A DNA stretch of 64,000 nucleotides from Ktedonobacter racemifer DSM 44963 (lineage in GTDB: Bacteria; Chloroflexota; Ktedonobacteria; Ktedonobacterales; Ktedonobacteraceae): NCBI RefSeq assembly GCF_000178855.1, contig NZ_ADVG01000003.1, positions 1-64,000 of the forward strand, read 5' to 3'. Numbering within the stretch: the stretch's first letter is position 1; every line of letters starts with the position of its first letter. This document shows, one piece after another, positions 1 through 9,549 of the stretch. The notes beneath the pieces were generated by a model, which ran no database searches, was not told the origin of the DNA, and saw only the letters and a program-made list of their open reading frames with translations. The position numbers and the translations under genes were made by a program.

Positions 1-50
1 CTGCCCTCTTTTCCCTGTCACCCTTTCATTCTTCTCGCCTCTCACTCACC

Positions 51-209
51 TCACCCCCATCTCCATCCACCCTTCTCTTCTGCACTCCCCCACCAGCACC
101 AGGCGCCCGGCATAGACCACATCCGGAGCACCCGCGCATCACCGCCTTGCCATTTCTGAGGAGACGATACCAGGCGCATACCGTACGTTCCTCTTGGCGA
201 GAACTCCAT
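51..209 (-). CDS. possible small protein, 52 aa
   Basis: A short reverse-strand frame begins with ATG about 8 nt after a GAGGAG ribosome-binding-like sequence and ends at TGA. It is rich in Trp and Gly and matches no family I recognise. The purine-rich composition of this strand could create such a frame by chance, so this is only a candidate. Confidence 0.2.
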   Translation of the reverse strand: MEFSPRGTYGMRLVSSPQKWQGGDARVLRMWSMPGAWCWWGSAEEKGGWRWG

Positions 210-907
210 CAATTCCACTCCTCGCTCACTTCAAGATTCCTCCTCTCTTGGGCGTGGACGCAGTCACTCGTCTCTGTCTTCTTTCAAAACGGTGAGCAGT
301 GCTGCTGGTGCGCGCCAGATTATCCTGGAGAAATACACGTCAGCACCCACTCGGTCTGACAGGAGTCAGACTACTGCAGCACACTCGACAAGAGCCTAGA
401 CCACGATCCCGCTGGAGCAGACAGTAGGCAAGCGCCAGAATGAGCCATGCACAAAAGCACTTCATGGATCTGGAACCAGGTGCGCCAGATCCACCCAGCA
501 GATCGGAGATCTCCCAGCGCTGGGGAGCGTCAGGAGGGCCTCGTTGCGTCTACAACGGGGTGTATAGAGCACAGAAAGCATCAATGGGAAAGACCGCAAG
601 AAGAGTGACCCGCTTTCCCCAGGAAAAAGCGCTCCGAGAAAAAAAGAGCAAGCCACAAGGACTTACTCTTTCGCCAAAAACATGGATCACACCCAACAGA
701 TGTGTGGGGTTTGGTCTGTAGTATAAAACACTTCAAAACACTTGTATAGCGCACCAGCATCAATCAAGCACCATCAAATGGTTCACAGATTCAAGCGATA
801 TGGCTCACCTGGGAGCGTCTTCGCTGGGCCTTTCTTGCAAAAAATGGTTGAGGTGCGTACAATGGAGTCACGTGACAAGACCATTCATGACCTATTCAGG
901 AGACTAC
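210..907. other. no recognised gene
   Basis: I see only short overlapping open frames without convincing start signals or family motifs. The frame that enters the HIT gene from position 800 lacks a ribosome-binding site at its upstream ATGs. Confidence 0.4.
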
Positions 908-1426
908 ATGGTTGAGAAGCATCCCTTTGATATCGGCGCCTACGAAAAGCGCGTGAAAGAAGGCCCCTGTTTTCTCTGTGAACTGGTGGCGGGCACCAAT
1001 CCTCATCATGTGATCTATGAGGATCAGAGCGCCATTGTGTTTTTGAACAAATACCCCTCGCTCTATGGCTACACGCTGGTCGCTCCACGAGAACACCGCG
1101 AACAAGCCACCGGGGACTTCACTCTGGAGGAGTACCTCCAGCTTCAGCAGCTCATTTATCAGGTCGCTGAAGCGATCAGACGGGTGGTGCCGACGGAATG
1201 GCTCTACATTCAAACACTTGGCAGTCAACAAGGCAATCGCCATGTGCATTGGCACGTTGCTCCCTTGCCTCCAGGTGTTCCCTATGAACTTCAGCAAACC
1301 GCTGCTCTTGACTCCTCAAAAGGGGTGCTCGCCATTCCAAATGAGGAAATGGCCTCACTGGCTCGCTCCATTCGCCAGGCTATGGAGCAACTCAGTCCTT
1401 CCCCAATGCCCCCTCCCTCGAACTGA
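908..1426 (+). CDS. HIT (histidine triad) family protein
   Basis: The 172-aa product has the histidine triad RHVHWHVAPLP, with H112, H114 and H116 around the catalytic centre of HIT nucleotide hydrolases/transferases, which act on nucleoside phosphoramidates or dinucleoside polyphosphates in the cytoplasm. An N-terminal CxxC pair (C21, C24) resembles the metal site of many bacterial HIT proteins. I chose ATG 908 because AGGAG lies 5 nt upstream; the frame is open back to 800 but ATG 887 and ATG 800 lack such a site. The gene stands alone. A second HIT domain occurs in the fusion at 50571-52178. The substrate cannot be told from sequence. Confidence 0.85.
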   Translation: MVEKHPFDIGAYEKRVKEGPCFLCELVAGTNPHHVIYEDQSAIVFLNKYPSLYGYTLVAPREHREQATGDFTLEEYLQLQQLIYQVAEAIRRVVPTEWLYIQTLGSQQGNRHVHWHVAPLPPGVPYELQQTAALDSSKGVLAIPNEEMASLARSIRQAMEQLSPSPMPPPSN

Positions 1427-2048
1427 TTTCTCCAGTTCACAGCGCGTCCTGGGGCTTCCCGTCCAATTCCTTGCACGTAGCTCATTGCACATCTCGTGAG
1501 CCAGGCAACCCCTCTGGCTCCAGGGCGACACGCAGACGCTCCGCAATGGCTCGAGCTTCAGGCCGTAGCGTGCGTCTCCCCTCCCGGGGAACTGGCCATC
1601 ACACTCACGCTACCAGTGTCTTCTTCTGTACAGAGGATAGAGTTGGAGATGAAACGCGTCTCTCCTCTGGGGAAAAGTATCGACAGCTTTGGTGAGACCT
1701 GCGTCGTCTTGACACGGCACGCGTCCTGAGACGCACCAAGGGACACCCACGCTCCCTGGGGAGCGTGGGGCTTTGCATTGGAGTGGACGTGGACTGTTTT
1801 GGATGGTAAATGACTTGCGACATGAGCGAGTTTGGCCCTCCGATGTAAGCACTTGCCCACCCACTTGAGCAGCTCGTCTGTTACTGCCGACCAACGCGGC
1901 TCAAAAAGCGGGTTGACCACTTTCGTTTTGGTAAATTCACAAGCACAAAATAGCTTGAACTATGGAGTCTACCGCTCCATCTCCATCTGCTTCTGATCTG
2001 AAAAGTGTTGCTCTAGCGAAGATCTGCAGATGGTCGAGGCGCGTAGAT
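1427..2048. other. intergenic, no recognised gene
   Basis: No frame here resembles a known family. A reverse frame of 120 codons at 1558-1920 has no ribosome-binding site or recognisable motif. One GC-rich hairpin is present at 1746-1769. Confidence 0.4.
1746..1769. terminator. GC-rich hairpin, possible terminator
   Basis: CCCACGCTCCC and GGGAGCGTGGG form an 11-bp perfect stem with a 2-nt loop as written. There is no clear T-tract, so a terminator role is weakly supported; it lies 320 nt after the HIT gene. Confidence 0.3.
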
Positions 2049-2558
2049 GTACATGTGGGAATGACACGAACGGATTTTTTCTTTGTCCGAGGCTAATATC
2101 TGAAGATGTATTATTTCCGCAAAATCTTATCCACTGCTTTTCCTTTTGCTAATTCGTCGATTAACTTATCCAAGTAGCGAATTTCCTGCATAGTTGGTTC
2201 TTTGATGTCTTCCACTCGGACACCGCAAACCACACCCCTAATCAAAGCCCGCGAAGGATTCAGCCCAGGAGCCTCCGCAAAGAAGGTCTCAAAGTCTGTT
2301 TGTTTTTCCAGTTGGTCTTCTAACTCTTCCTGGCTATATCCTGTCAGCCAACGAATGATTTCATCGACGTCTGTTTTCGCGCGTCCTTTTTTCTCCGCTT
2401 TTGTAACGTACATGGGATAGACACTTGCAAAGCTCACTGTATAGATCCGATGTCCTGCCATGATACCTTCCTTCCTTCAAAGATTTTCCTTATTCTAGCA
2501 CGGATATATGGTACATGTGGAAATGACGCGAACGGATTTTTGATACATCTGTGGCTAA
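2049..2558. repeat. direct repeats flanking the DUF2200 gene
   Basis: About 45 bp at 2049-2095 (starting GTACATGTGGGAATGAC) recurs at 2511-2558 (GTACATGTGGAAATGAC) in the same orientation. Both are followed by CGAACGGATTTTT and end with GGCTAA. The copies bracket the DUF2200 gene exactly, one beyond each end. Confidence 0.7.
2111..2461 (-). CDS. DUF2200 family protein
   Basis: The 116-aa protein is a full-length match by eye to the DUF2200 family: it opens with [16 protein letters not shown], has the KAEKKGR segment, the central WLTGYSQ and FAEAPGLNP stretches, and the C-terminal [14 protein letters not shown]. No biochemical function is established for the family. The start is supported by GAAGGAAGG 4-5 nt upstream of the ATG. 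It is a single gene between two copies of a short direct repeat, which may mark it as a cassette or may simply be shared flanking DNA. Confidence 0.85.
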   Translation of the reverse strand: MAGHRIYTVSFASVYPMYVTKAEKKGRAKTDVDEIIRWLTGYSQEELEDQLEKQTDFETFFAEAPGLNPSRALIRGVVCGVRVEDIKEPTMQEIRYLDKLIDELAKGKAVDKILRK

Positions 2559-2675
2559 CCTCCTCTTTTTTGAAGGAAGAATCAGCCACAGAATAGTCCT
2601 ACTATCGTTCATGCAATTCCTACATATACGTGTGGAACAGGCAAAAACTGAACAACACCGCAGGAATTTACAGAA

Positions 2676-3045
2676 ATGATTGAGCCCGATCCGCATTTGA
2701 AGGGTATTGTCAACTTAAAAAATTTCGTTGATGAGCTTTCACCACTTCGATGCCACATCAACCAGAATTCTCGAGCAACCAGGGCAAGAAAAAGGGCGCA
2801 ATCCCCACTTTGAGGCCTGTTTCTCTTCTATAAGCTCTACAATTTCAATTAAGTTGACAATACCAGCAAAAGAGGCAATGGAGATGCTTGCTCAACTTCA
2901 TTATGACCCTCATGGCTACTGTTGGGTAGTCATGAAGTGCGAACTACGCGGGAAAGAGGGGAGGGAAAAACCCGTGCAGTGGTATCCGAACCAATGGAAT
3001 GTTCAGGATGCGTTGCGCAAGGCAGGGCTTTTGAAAACCACCTAA
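2676..3045 (+). pseudogene. small unknown gene split by a MITE
   Basis: An ATG at 2676, preceded by AGGAA, starts MIEPDPHLK and runs into the MITE at 2703, where the frame stops. Coding-like sequence resumes right after the MITE with AKEAMEMLAQLHYDPHGYCW and continues to a stop at 3045. Joined, the halves give about 70 aa. I do not recognise the family. That the halves once formed one gene is inferred from shared strand and adjacency; no target duplication was found to prove the join. Confidence 0.45.
2703..2864 (+). mobile_element. MITE family A, copy 1 (162 bp)
   Basis: The element is bounded by GGTATTGTCAACTT and its inverse AAGTTGACAATACC. The same unit recurs at 6579, 19629, 42923 (diverged) and 50248. 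Its terminal repeat is that of the IS6-family element at 39581-40432, so it is probably mobilised by that transposase. It has no transposase of its own and no visible target duplication. Confidence 0.85.
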
Positions 3046-3220
3046 GCCTCAAGTATCCATTTGACGATGGTAGCGTCAGGAGCGCGTTGCTGGTTTACTA
3101 TACAATGATCGGAGTTCCCTATCTCTTCTTCCCGGCTCCGCAGAACCAGCCTTCCCTAACTCCTTTGATGTGATCGTAATCCGAGAGACGGGTGCATTAT
3201 GCAACCTACTGCTCAGTTCC

Positions 3221-4353
3221 TTAAATCCTGTAACAAAAGAGATGGCGACGATGTCGAGGCGACTTGGGTGGCCGTCCCCAGACCCAGGGCTTGGCACGCG
3301 CATTCAGTTGCGCCGTAGCCACGCTCCTGGCCTGGTCGATCTCGGTCGGATTGGCAAAACTCTGTCCAGCCAGCGCATCGCGGCGAAAGAGCCTCCACCA
3401 GCCCTCTTGCAGATTGAGCCAGCAAGCGCCTTTTGGAATGAAGATCTGGTGGATGCGGGGATGTTCTGCGAGCCAAGCGTTGGTTTCGGCGCTCAGGTGA
3501 CTGGTCAGGTTATCCTTGACCACGAAGATATCTCCTTTCGGATTGTCAGCCTCGATATCGTTCAGCAGAGCAATGTAGCCTTTGGAATTGCGCGAAGCAG
3601 CACACCGGGTCAGCTCCTTGCCATCGCGCACGCGTAAGGCTCCATAGATCCAGGTCTTCTCAAGCCCTCGACTGTACTCTAGAGGCGCTTTTATCCGGTG
3701 CCCATCCGCTGACCATCCTGGCGCTGGGGGAAAGCTCCGGGGCAGAATTGGTCCTCATTCATCGGCACAGATGGTCGTCGAGCCCTCAGGGGGTGTGGTG
3801 TAATGGCTGACGACTGCTACCCTTTTGGGGCGAACTCCTTCTCATCGCTCTTGCTCCAACTATGGGTGCGGCGCCAGCGGACGCCTTCGCGTAAACAGAT
3901 ACGGCGAATCTGACTCCGTTTCACTGTGATCCCTGCTTCTTGGGCGGCTTGCTCGAGCGCATTGAGGCTCCATTGAGCCGACCCTTGCTCATCGCGGACA
4001 TCCAAGCTCCCATCGGAGAGCCTCTCCAGTTTTCCAGGGGGAGATTGACGCACCAGGGCAAGGATCCGGCTGTCATCCTCCACGCTGAGACGTCGGGGGC
4101 GTCCTGCTCTCTTTTGGTCGCCCAATCCCTCAAAACCCTGGACATTGAAACGATGCAGACGTCGGCGAACGGTTTGTTCACTACAGTGCAGGTCGCGAGC
4201 GATCTCGTTAACCTGGTGCCCTTCCCAACTGCTCATCACCATGCGAGCATGCAGGATCCAATCAGCAGGACCATGTCGACTGGTTGCGAGTTTGTGGACC
4301 CGGCGCTCTTCTTGCTCCTCTTGCGGTGGACGAGCCCGTAAGATCTTTGGCAT
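3221..4353 (-). pseudogene. IS630 family transposase, two frames plus a nonsense codon
   Basis: The first frame (4353 to 3817) starts MPKILRARPP and holds the N-terminal helix-turn-helix region (VNEIARDLHCSEQTVRRRL). The DDE part follows in the -1 frame: SHYTTPPEGSTTICADE, a TGA, then GPILPRSFPPAPGW through IYGALRVRDG, with the C-terminal PKGACWLNLQEGWWRLF ending at 3221. The switch falls on CCCAAAA (3829-3823 on the minus strand), a canonical -1 slippery heptamer, so the two-frame layout may be original. The extra TGA after ADE makes this copy inactive. ATG 4353 is chosen because homologous sequence starts there. Element ends were not determined. Confidence 0.8.
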
Positions 4354-4594
4354 CTTCTTTCTCCTTCCTCCTGTCTCCTCTCCTTTCTTTATCTTACTCC
4401 CACTTAAGGAACACAGCACTACCGGTAGTTTGTTGACTCGGGAAACTACGCCTGATTTTGGATATCAATCCTCTGCAGTTTGAGCTTAGGTTGCTAGAAT
4501 CTGATGAGCTTAAAACAAGCAGAAATCCCAAGGCAACAAACTACCGCTACAGTAGGGTTCATAAAGATTGAGCTACATGGCAGGCAAGCTTGTG

Positions 4595-6490
4595 TCACTC
4601 TCCTGGAAATGTGGTGATGGGTAAAGTAAACCAGAACGTGGCTCCCTGACCAGGAACACTCTGCACTCCAACGCTCCCCTGATGTCGTTCAATGAACTCC
4701 CGGCACAAATAGAGGGCCAATCCGAAACTCAGACCCAGTTCATGCTGGACGGCGCTGCCTTTGGCGCGATAGAAGCGTTCCCAGATATGATCGAGCTCTT
4801 CTCTCGCAATGCCCGATCCCTCGTTATGAACCGAGACACGGGCGAGCGCATCCGCAATCTGTAACTGCACTACCACGGGCTGTCCTGGGGAAGAAAAGGT
4901 GAGTGCATTCGTCAAGTAGGTGGTGAGCACGTACGTGATCCGCTCGGCTTCAGCGAGGATGGGCACGTCTTGTTCCAAAGGCGGAACATCCAGCACGATG
5001 GGGTGCTCTGGCGCAGATTGTTGCTGCCTGGCCACCACCTCTCTGAGCAGGGTGCCCAGATCCTCCGGGTTCAAAGAGAGGGTGAGCGTCTTGGTCTGGA
5101 TACGCGCATCATCGATCAAGTCATTGATCATCCGTTGCTGAAGCCGGGCGCTCTGCGAAGCTGAGACTAAGGGTTGCTGAACAGAGGCCAGTTGGTCGCG
5201 GATCTGGGCTGACAGAGGCGGGAACTGATCCTTTAAGGCTTTCAAGCGGCGCTGTGCCAATTGCAGATTGCCCATGATCCCGGTCAGTGGGGTGCGCAAT
5301 TCATGCGTGGCCAAGGTCAGAAAGTCGCCAGCCAGGCGATGCACTTCGCGCTGGACAAGTGCTCTCTTCTGTTGCTCTCCCTGGGCGGAGAGACCGTGGA
5401 TGCCCTCAAGGAGCAGCATGGTCTGCGCGGCGACGGCGTTCACAAGCGCAATCTCCTCTGGCATGTACTCCCCCTTAGAAGTCGCTGTGATGATGGTCAA
5501 TATCCCAACCCACTGCTGCTCCAGAAACAGAGGAACGAACAGGAGGGTCTCGGAGCCAGAAGACACGGGGTGAAGAGGCGCCGGAAAAGGCAGTTGTTTC
5601 CCGAGACGTTCAATGGTGTGCAACTGATCCCTCGCAAGCACGACCTCCTGGTTGGCACCCAGGCGGGCGAAGGCCGCGTCGCCAATCCATGCTGAGAGAT
5701 TGAAGCGTTCCCCAATGTCTCGCCAGTACTGTTCTCGTTCAGCGGTATAGCCACTTTCCGCGACAAAATACAGATGACCTGTTCGATGGCCGAACGCGAG
5801 CATGTTCACCCGGCGACCATCCAGGACAGACCGGATGACATCTACCACCTGCTGGGCTACGAAGAGCACCGGAGGCGAGAGAAGGAAGGTTTCTTCTGGC
5901 AAGAGGTGATTCATCTGTTCAGGAATCTGCGCGATCGCGGCAATCAACTTCAACATCGCCTCGTGGGCACGTTGGAGGTGGGAGACTTCCTGACGGCAAT
6001 GTGTGAACTCCTGGATGACAGAGACGGTTTCTTCCACGTTGCGCTCTTGATCACTCGCGGAAAAGGAACGAACCGTAACGGAGATCGTGCGCCCGGAAGG
6101 GAGATGTAGCAGCAGCGCCTGTGCTGGCGAACAGGCTCCTGTTATCCCGGCAAGAGCGAAGTTCATCAGCCATTGCTCTGAGGGAGCGCATGGTGGCTGC
6201 TCATCAGAGCGGATGTAAGATGTGAGAAATTGCTGGTAGTCTCTTCCTTGACATCGGGCTTCGGAACCCACTTCAAAGAGCTTGCGAGCAGCGGCATTGA
6301 TCCGTAGAATCTTCTGGTTACGATCACACGCAATGAGACCCTCCGGGAAAGACTCCCAGATGGCTTCCACCTGGTTGAGTCGCTTGTGTGTTCCCCTCAA
6401 AGGGCGGGCATGAGGAACGGATTCCCCTGCAGGTGTCCTACCCTGTTGCTGTTTGCGTTGTGTGACATGGTGTGAGCTTTTATCCACCAC
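4595..6490 (-). CDS. PAS-GAF sensor histidine kinase
   Basis: The 631-aa protein has a PAS-like region (about 41-160), a linker, a GAF-like domain (about 205-365), a HisKA domain with phospho-acceptor H396 in ATHELRTPL, and an HATPase_c domain with N-box N528 (TYLTNALTFSSP), a G1-like NEGSG (556-560) and F-box IWERFYRAKG. Two sites deviate from the norm: the G1 box reads NEGSGI where DxGxGI is usual, and the G2 region is LGLSFGLAL. No membrane segment is evident, so it is probably a soluble sensor. No response regulator is adjacent, making it an orphan kinase. The PAS/GAF ligand cannot be deduced. Confidence 0.85.
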   Translation of the reverse strand: MVDKSSHHVTQRKQQQGRTPAGESVPHARPLRGTHKRLNQVEAIWESFPEGLIACDRNQKILRINAAARKLFEVGSEARCQGRDYQQFLTSYIRSDEQPPCAPSEQWLMNFALAGITGACSPAQALLLHLPSGRTISVTVRSFSASDQERNVEETVSVIQEFTHCRQEVSHLQRAHEAMLKLIAAIAQIPEQMNHLLPEETFLLSPPVLFVAQQVVDVIRSVLDGRRVNMLAFGHRTGHLYFVAESGYTAEREQYWRDIGERFNLSAWIGDAAFARLGANQEVVLARDQLHTIERLGKQLPFPAPLHPVSSGSETLLFVPLFLEQQWVGILTIITATSKGEYMPEEIALVNAVAAQTMLLLEGIHGLSAQGEQQKRALVQREVHRLAGDFLTLATHELRTPLTGIMGNLQLAQRRLKALKDQFPPLSAQIRDQLASVQQPLVSASQSARLQQRMINDLIDDARIQTKTLTLSLNPEDLGTLLREVVARQQQSAPEHPIVLDVPPLEQDVPILAEAERITYVLTTYLTNALTFSSPGQPVVVQLQIADALARVSVHNEGSGIAREELDHIWERFYRAKGSAVQHELGLSFGLALYLCREFIERHQGSVGVQSVPGQGATFWFTLPITTFPGE

Positions 6491-6578
6491 AGACCTCCTT
6501 TCGGAAATGCACCATCGCTCTGCAAGCTGAGAAAAAGAACCTTATTTTAAGGTTCTTGTATGCGTCATAGAAAAGAGA

Positions 6579-6739
6579 GGTATTGTCAACTTAATTGAAA
6601 TTGTAGAGCTTATAGAGAGAAACAGGCCTCAAAGTGGGGATTGCGCCCTTTTTCTTGCCCTGGTTGCTCGAGAATTCTGGTTGATGTGGCATCGAAGTGG
6701 TGAAAGCTCATTAACGAAATTTTTTAAGTTGACAATACC
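6579..6739 (-). mobile_element. MITE family A, copy 2 (161 bp)
   Basis: The unit is the same as at 2703 but reversed, with GGTATTGTCAACTT at the left and AAGTTGACAATACC at the right. It lies 88 bp upstream of the kinase start. The reverse frame entering it from 6856 is chimeric, half flanking sequence and half MITE. Confidence 0.85.
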
Positions 6740-7333
6740 TGGAGCGGGCGCAACCATATCCTCACCGATTTCATGCATATCATTGCCGAGATTTGGCAAT
6801 TTGCCTCGATTTTCAGAGAGATCGATGGATTTCCTCTGCTCGATTAAAATTGGCAAGTTTATACGTCAAGCAGGCAGACAGTATTCATCAAAGTTGACGG
6901 AGTTCCATGTTATACTTCAGAAAAATCAGCATTTCCTTAACCATTCAAGCTCAATACTCTGGCGAAAGATATGCGCCGGAAGTGGCGAATTTATGGTAAT
7001 TCTGACAGTAATGACCTCACCGGCGCGCCAGCAGTGACCAGCAGACAGCTCCCCTTCCACCATCCTGACTACGACAGTATCGGCATGAACCTCCCTCCTC
7101 CCCCAACTCACAGCGAGCCTTTCCTCTCACTCCCCTCCTTCCTTCAATTCTGACTATATGCAAATTGATGCCATATCGCAGGCATTCGAAAGCCAATGCC
7201 AACGGGACACTCCCTCTTCTCACCTGCCAGACACACCATAAGGCAACACAACCACACAGAGGCCAACAGCAGCACCCAGGACAGAACCGAGAACCTCAGG
7301 AAAGGCACACTCCCACCTGACCTACACCTGCAT
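6740..7333. other. no recognised gene; strand-asymmetric stretch
   Basis: A reverse frame from a TTG at 6856 to the MITE edge could be a gene fragment cut by the MITE but has no family match. From about 7080 the plus strand is strongly C-rich, and this continues into the gene at 7334-8332. I see no convincing gene. Confidence 0.4.
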
Positions 7334-8332
7334 TTATGTACTCACCACCTCCTTCAGACGCAACCCTCCTGGGTGACTCCCATCCAGCAACACCAACGGC
7401 GACACCTCCTGTTTCACCTCCAATCGCACACTCCTCACTCGCTCCATCCACCAGTCCACTCCAAAGCGCTCTCGCACCACCTGATCCTTCTGCTTCAGCA
7501 ATAACTCCTCCATTCCCAGCGCCATCGCCACATCCTCACACGCCGAGGACAATAACGTTCCCACCATATCAACCGCAAACACCTCTGCAACCACGCTCCC
7601 TGCCGTCTCCTGGCTGTATCGCTGCTGCTGCTCTCCATATTCTTTCACCGCCTTTAACTGGATATGCCGCGCCCACCACCAGCGCTGGTCAGAAAGCTTT
7701 CTCTCTTGCAAGAGCACCTCTCGCCCAAGGCGCCGTCCCTCCTCATACAGATCCAACAGCTCCGGCGTCAACGCAATCTCTGCTGGCCCATTCGCTTGCC
7801 GCGTCCGCGCATACACCTCCCAGAGCGCCAACCCAATCTGCTCTCCTGCCGGCTTCCCTCCATACAAGGCTTCCGCAATCTTTCGCCGCGCATACCGCCA
7901 CTGCTCCGAACTCGTGTCATTACCTACCAGCTCTACCATCTCCCGCGCCCGCTCCTTCGCCTCCTTCTTTGACTCCTGCGCCTGCCGCTGCGCCCACGTG
8001 TGCATTGCCCGCCTGAGCTGTGTCAACTCCACTCCTGACTCCTCACCCAGGTACAGCCAGGCCCAGACCGGAATAGTACATTGCGCGGCCACCCCTCGCA
8101 CCCCTTGCTGCTGGCGCAGCGCACATACCTTGCAAACTAATCCAACCTGGGCCGCAGACCAAACGACCTCAACCCCCTTTCCCCGCCCTCGACCGACCTT
8201 GCGCCCCAACGGCACAATCCCCTTCTTTTGCCAGTCCTCAAACTGCGATTCGTCCAGCGCCAAGCGGCGCGCATGCACCACAGCAAACACTTCTTTTTTG
8301 GTATACCAGGTAACCCCGTCTTTGATCTGCAT
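7334..8332 (-). CDS. uncharacterised protein with MerR-like N-terminus
   Basis: I do not recognise the family. The 332-aa product begins MQIKDGVTWYTKKEVFAVVH, followed by a short helical segment and GRKVGRGRGKGVEVVWSAAQVG. This resembles a winged-helix/MerR-type DNA-binding start in pattern only. A charged helical region (about 125-150, rich in K, E and R) and a Glu/Arg-rich second half follow. ATG 8332 is preferred over the longer frame to 8458 because GAAGGAG precedes it. It is transcribed away from the Toprim gene at 8702 with 369 bp between them. A regulatory or partner role is inference from this layout. Confidence 0.55.
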   Translation of the reverse strand: MQIKDGVTWYTKKEVFAVVHARRLALDESQFEDWQKKGIVPLGRKVGRGRGKGVEVVWSAAQVGLVCKVCALRQQQGVRGVAAQCTIPVWAWLYLGEESGVELTQLRRAMHTWAQRQAQESKKEAKERAREMVELVGNDTSSEQWRYARRKIAEALYGGKPAGEQIGLALWEVYARTRQANGPAEIALTPELLDLYEEGRRLGREVLLQERKLSDQRWWWARHIQLKAVKEYGEQQQRYSQETAGSVVAEVFAVDMVGTLLSSACEDVAMALGMEELLLKQKDQVVRERFGVDWWMERVRSVRLEVKQEVSPLVLLDGSHPGGLRLKEVVST

Positions 8333-8701
8333 CCCTTCGCTCCTTCTTACCAATGCAACCAGTGCCGCACCACCAACACCACACCCTGCACCGCCAGCGC
8401 CTGCAGAAAACGCATCATAACCCGGCGCTGCCGTCGACTCAACACAAACATGGCTCACCTTTCTTTCTACACCAGTGTGGGCTCTTCAAGACATCCAAAT
8501 GAACCGCACCCAGTCCATCTTGTTCCTGCACAAAGCCTACACCACCTCAGCCCTCCTCTCCACCCCAAACTCCTCCAATTTCTTCCGAACTGTATCTCCT
8601 CCTTCAGCAAACAGCAACCCCAGACAAAATATGGTCTGCCTGGTCACAATCAAAGGGATGATATAGAGTGTTTCCTAGCAAAGAAAGGGAGGTACACAGC
8701 A

Positions 8702-9511
8702 ATGGCAAGAGCAAGTTGCTTCTGGCATGCCGACAAACAAACCTGTCTTGATCTCATCTGGAAAGATTATGAAGACAATGGGCGCTACCCGCAAATGCTC
8801 CGCCACTTCTACTACGTTCTGCTCTCAACCGAAGCGCTGCGCCTCTCTCCCAAAAATGCCAAAGCAGATCCCGCTGACCAGGCGTATAAATGGGTCAGTA
8901 CGCTCTTGGTCCAGGCTCGTGAACATGTCGAGTTTCCCTGGGAAGGCATCATTGATAGCGGCCGGCGATCATTCTCTCGCTGGCGCGGCACCTCCCTCCA
9001 GCACTTTGCCGAAAGCTGCCAGATGGCTTCCTATACCCTCGATCCCTGGCTCCTGCAAAAGCACCGCCTTGAAATATGGGTGGAAAAGGATGATATGGCT
9101 GACGCCTTAGATCGCATCGTCGCCGATCTACGCATCCCTATCTATGTCGCCAAAGGGTACAGCAGCGCAACCATGAAAAATGACGCACAGCTGCGTTATG
9201 GGGACGGATCAAGACATGTCTTACTCTATTGCGGCGACTTCGATTCAAGCGGGCTCGACATCGAAGAGAGCTGCGCGACACTCTGGCAGAACATGGCGTC
9301 CACCCACTCATTGAGCGCGTCACCCTGACCTATGAACAGACGCGTGAACTCCCGCCAACAACGGCAGTTGACCTCAAGGAATCGGACACCCGCACCAAAC
9401 GGTTTAAGGAACGATGCTCCGACAGCAAAGGCTATGAAATGAATATCCTCGAAGCCTACCTTCTTGCGGCCATCTCCAACTACATAGAGAGTTTGGTGGT
9501 ACCGTTTGTCT
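8702..9511 (+). pseudogene. Toprim (Topo VI-A/Spo11-like) protein, frameshifted and truncated
   Basis: GGAGG lies 9 nt before ATG 8702. The N-terminal part (WHADKQTCLDLIWKDYEDNG, then ADQAYKWVSTLLVQAREHV) leads to a Toprim-like core: IYVAKGYSSAT and YCGDFDSSGLDIEE, the pattern seen in phage and bacterial Spo11/Topo VI-A-like proteins. Near 9266 the frame shifts by one base, after which LRDTLAEHGVHPLIERVTLT continues with the typical TxEQ and SKGYEMNILEA segments. The left end of the ISL3 element (9512) then cuts the gene; the open frame to 9579 reads into IS sequence. One inserted base would restore the reading to the IS junction. Function as a nuclease or topoisomerase-like enzyme is inferred. 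Confidence 0.6.
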
Positions 9512-9549
9512 GGCTCTTCCGCACTTTTCGTGCTCACAGAATGTCACGC

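Noticed and set aside
800-907. Extended N-terminus of the HIT protein
   Set aside because: No ribosome-binding site at ATG 800 or 887, while AGGAG sits 5 nt before ATG 908.
1558-1920. 120-codon reverse frame
   Set aside because: No start signal, no recognisable family, and it spans a GC hairpin.
6629-6856. 75-codon reverse frame entering MITE copy 2
   Set aside because: Chimeric: starts at TTG without a ribosome-binding site and its C-terminal half is MITE sequence.
7336-8016. Long plus-strand frame rich in Pro, Ser and Thr opposite the 7334-8332 gene
   Set aside because: Low-complexity composition typical of an antisense shadow; the minus-strand frame has a good start site and balanced protein-like sequence.
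8702-9328. Considered a Wadjet JetD-type Toprim protein
   Set aside because: The motif pattern fits the phage/Topo VI-A-like Toprim group better, and no JetA, JetB or JetC genes are near.
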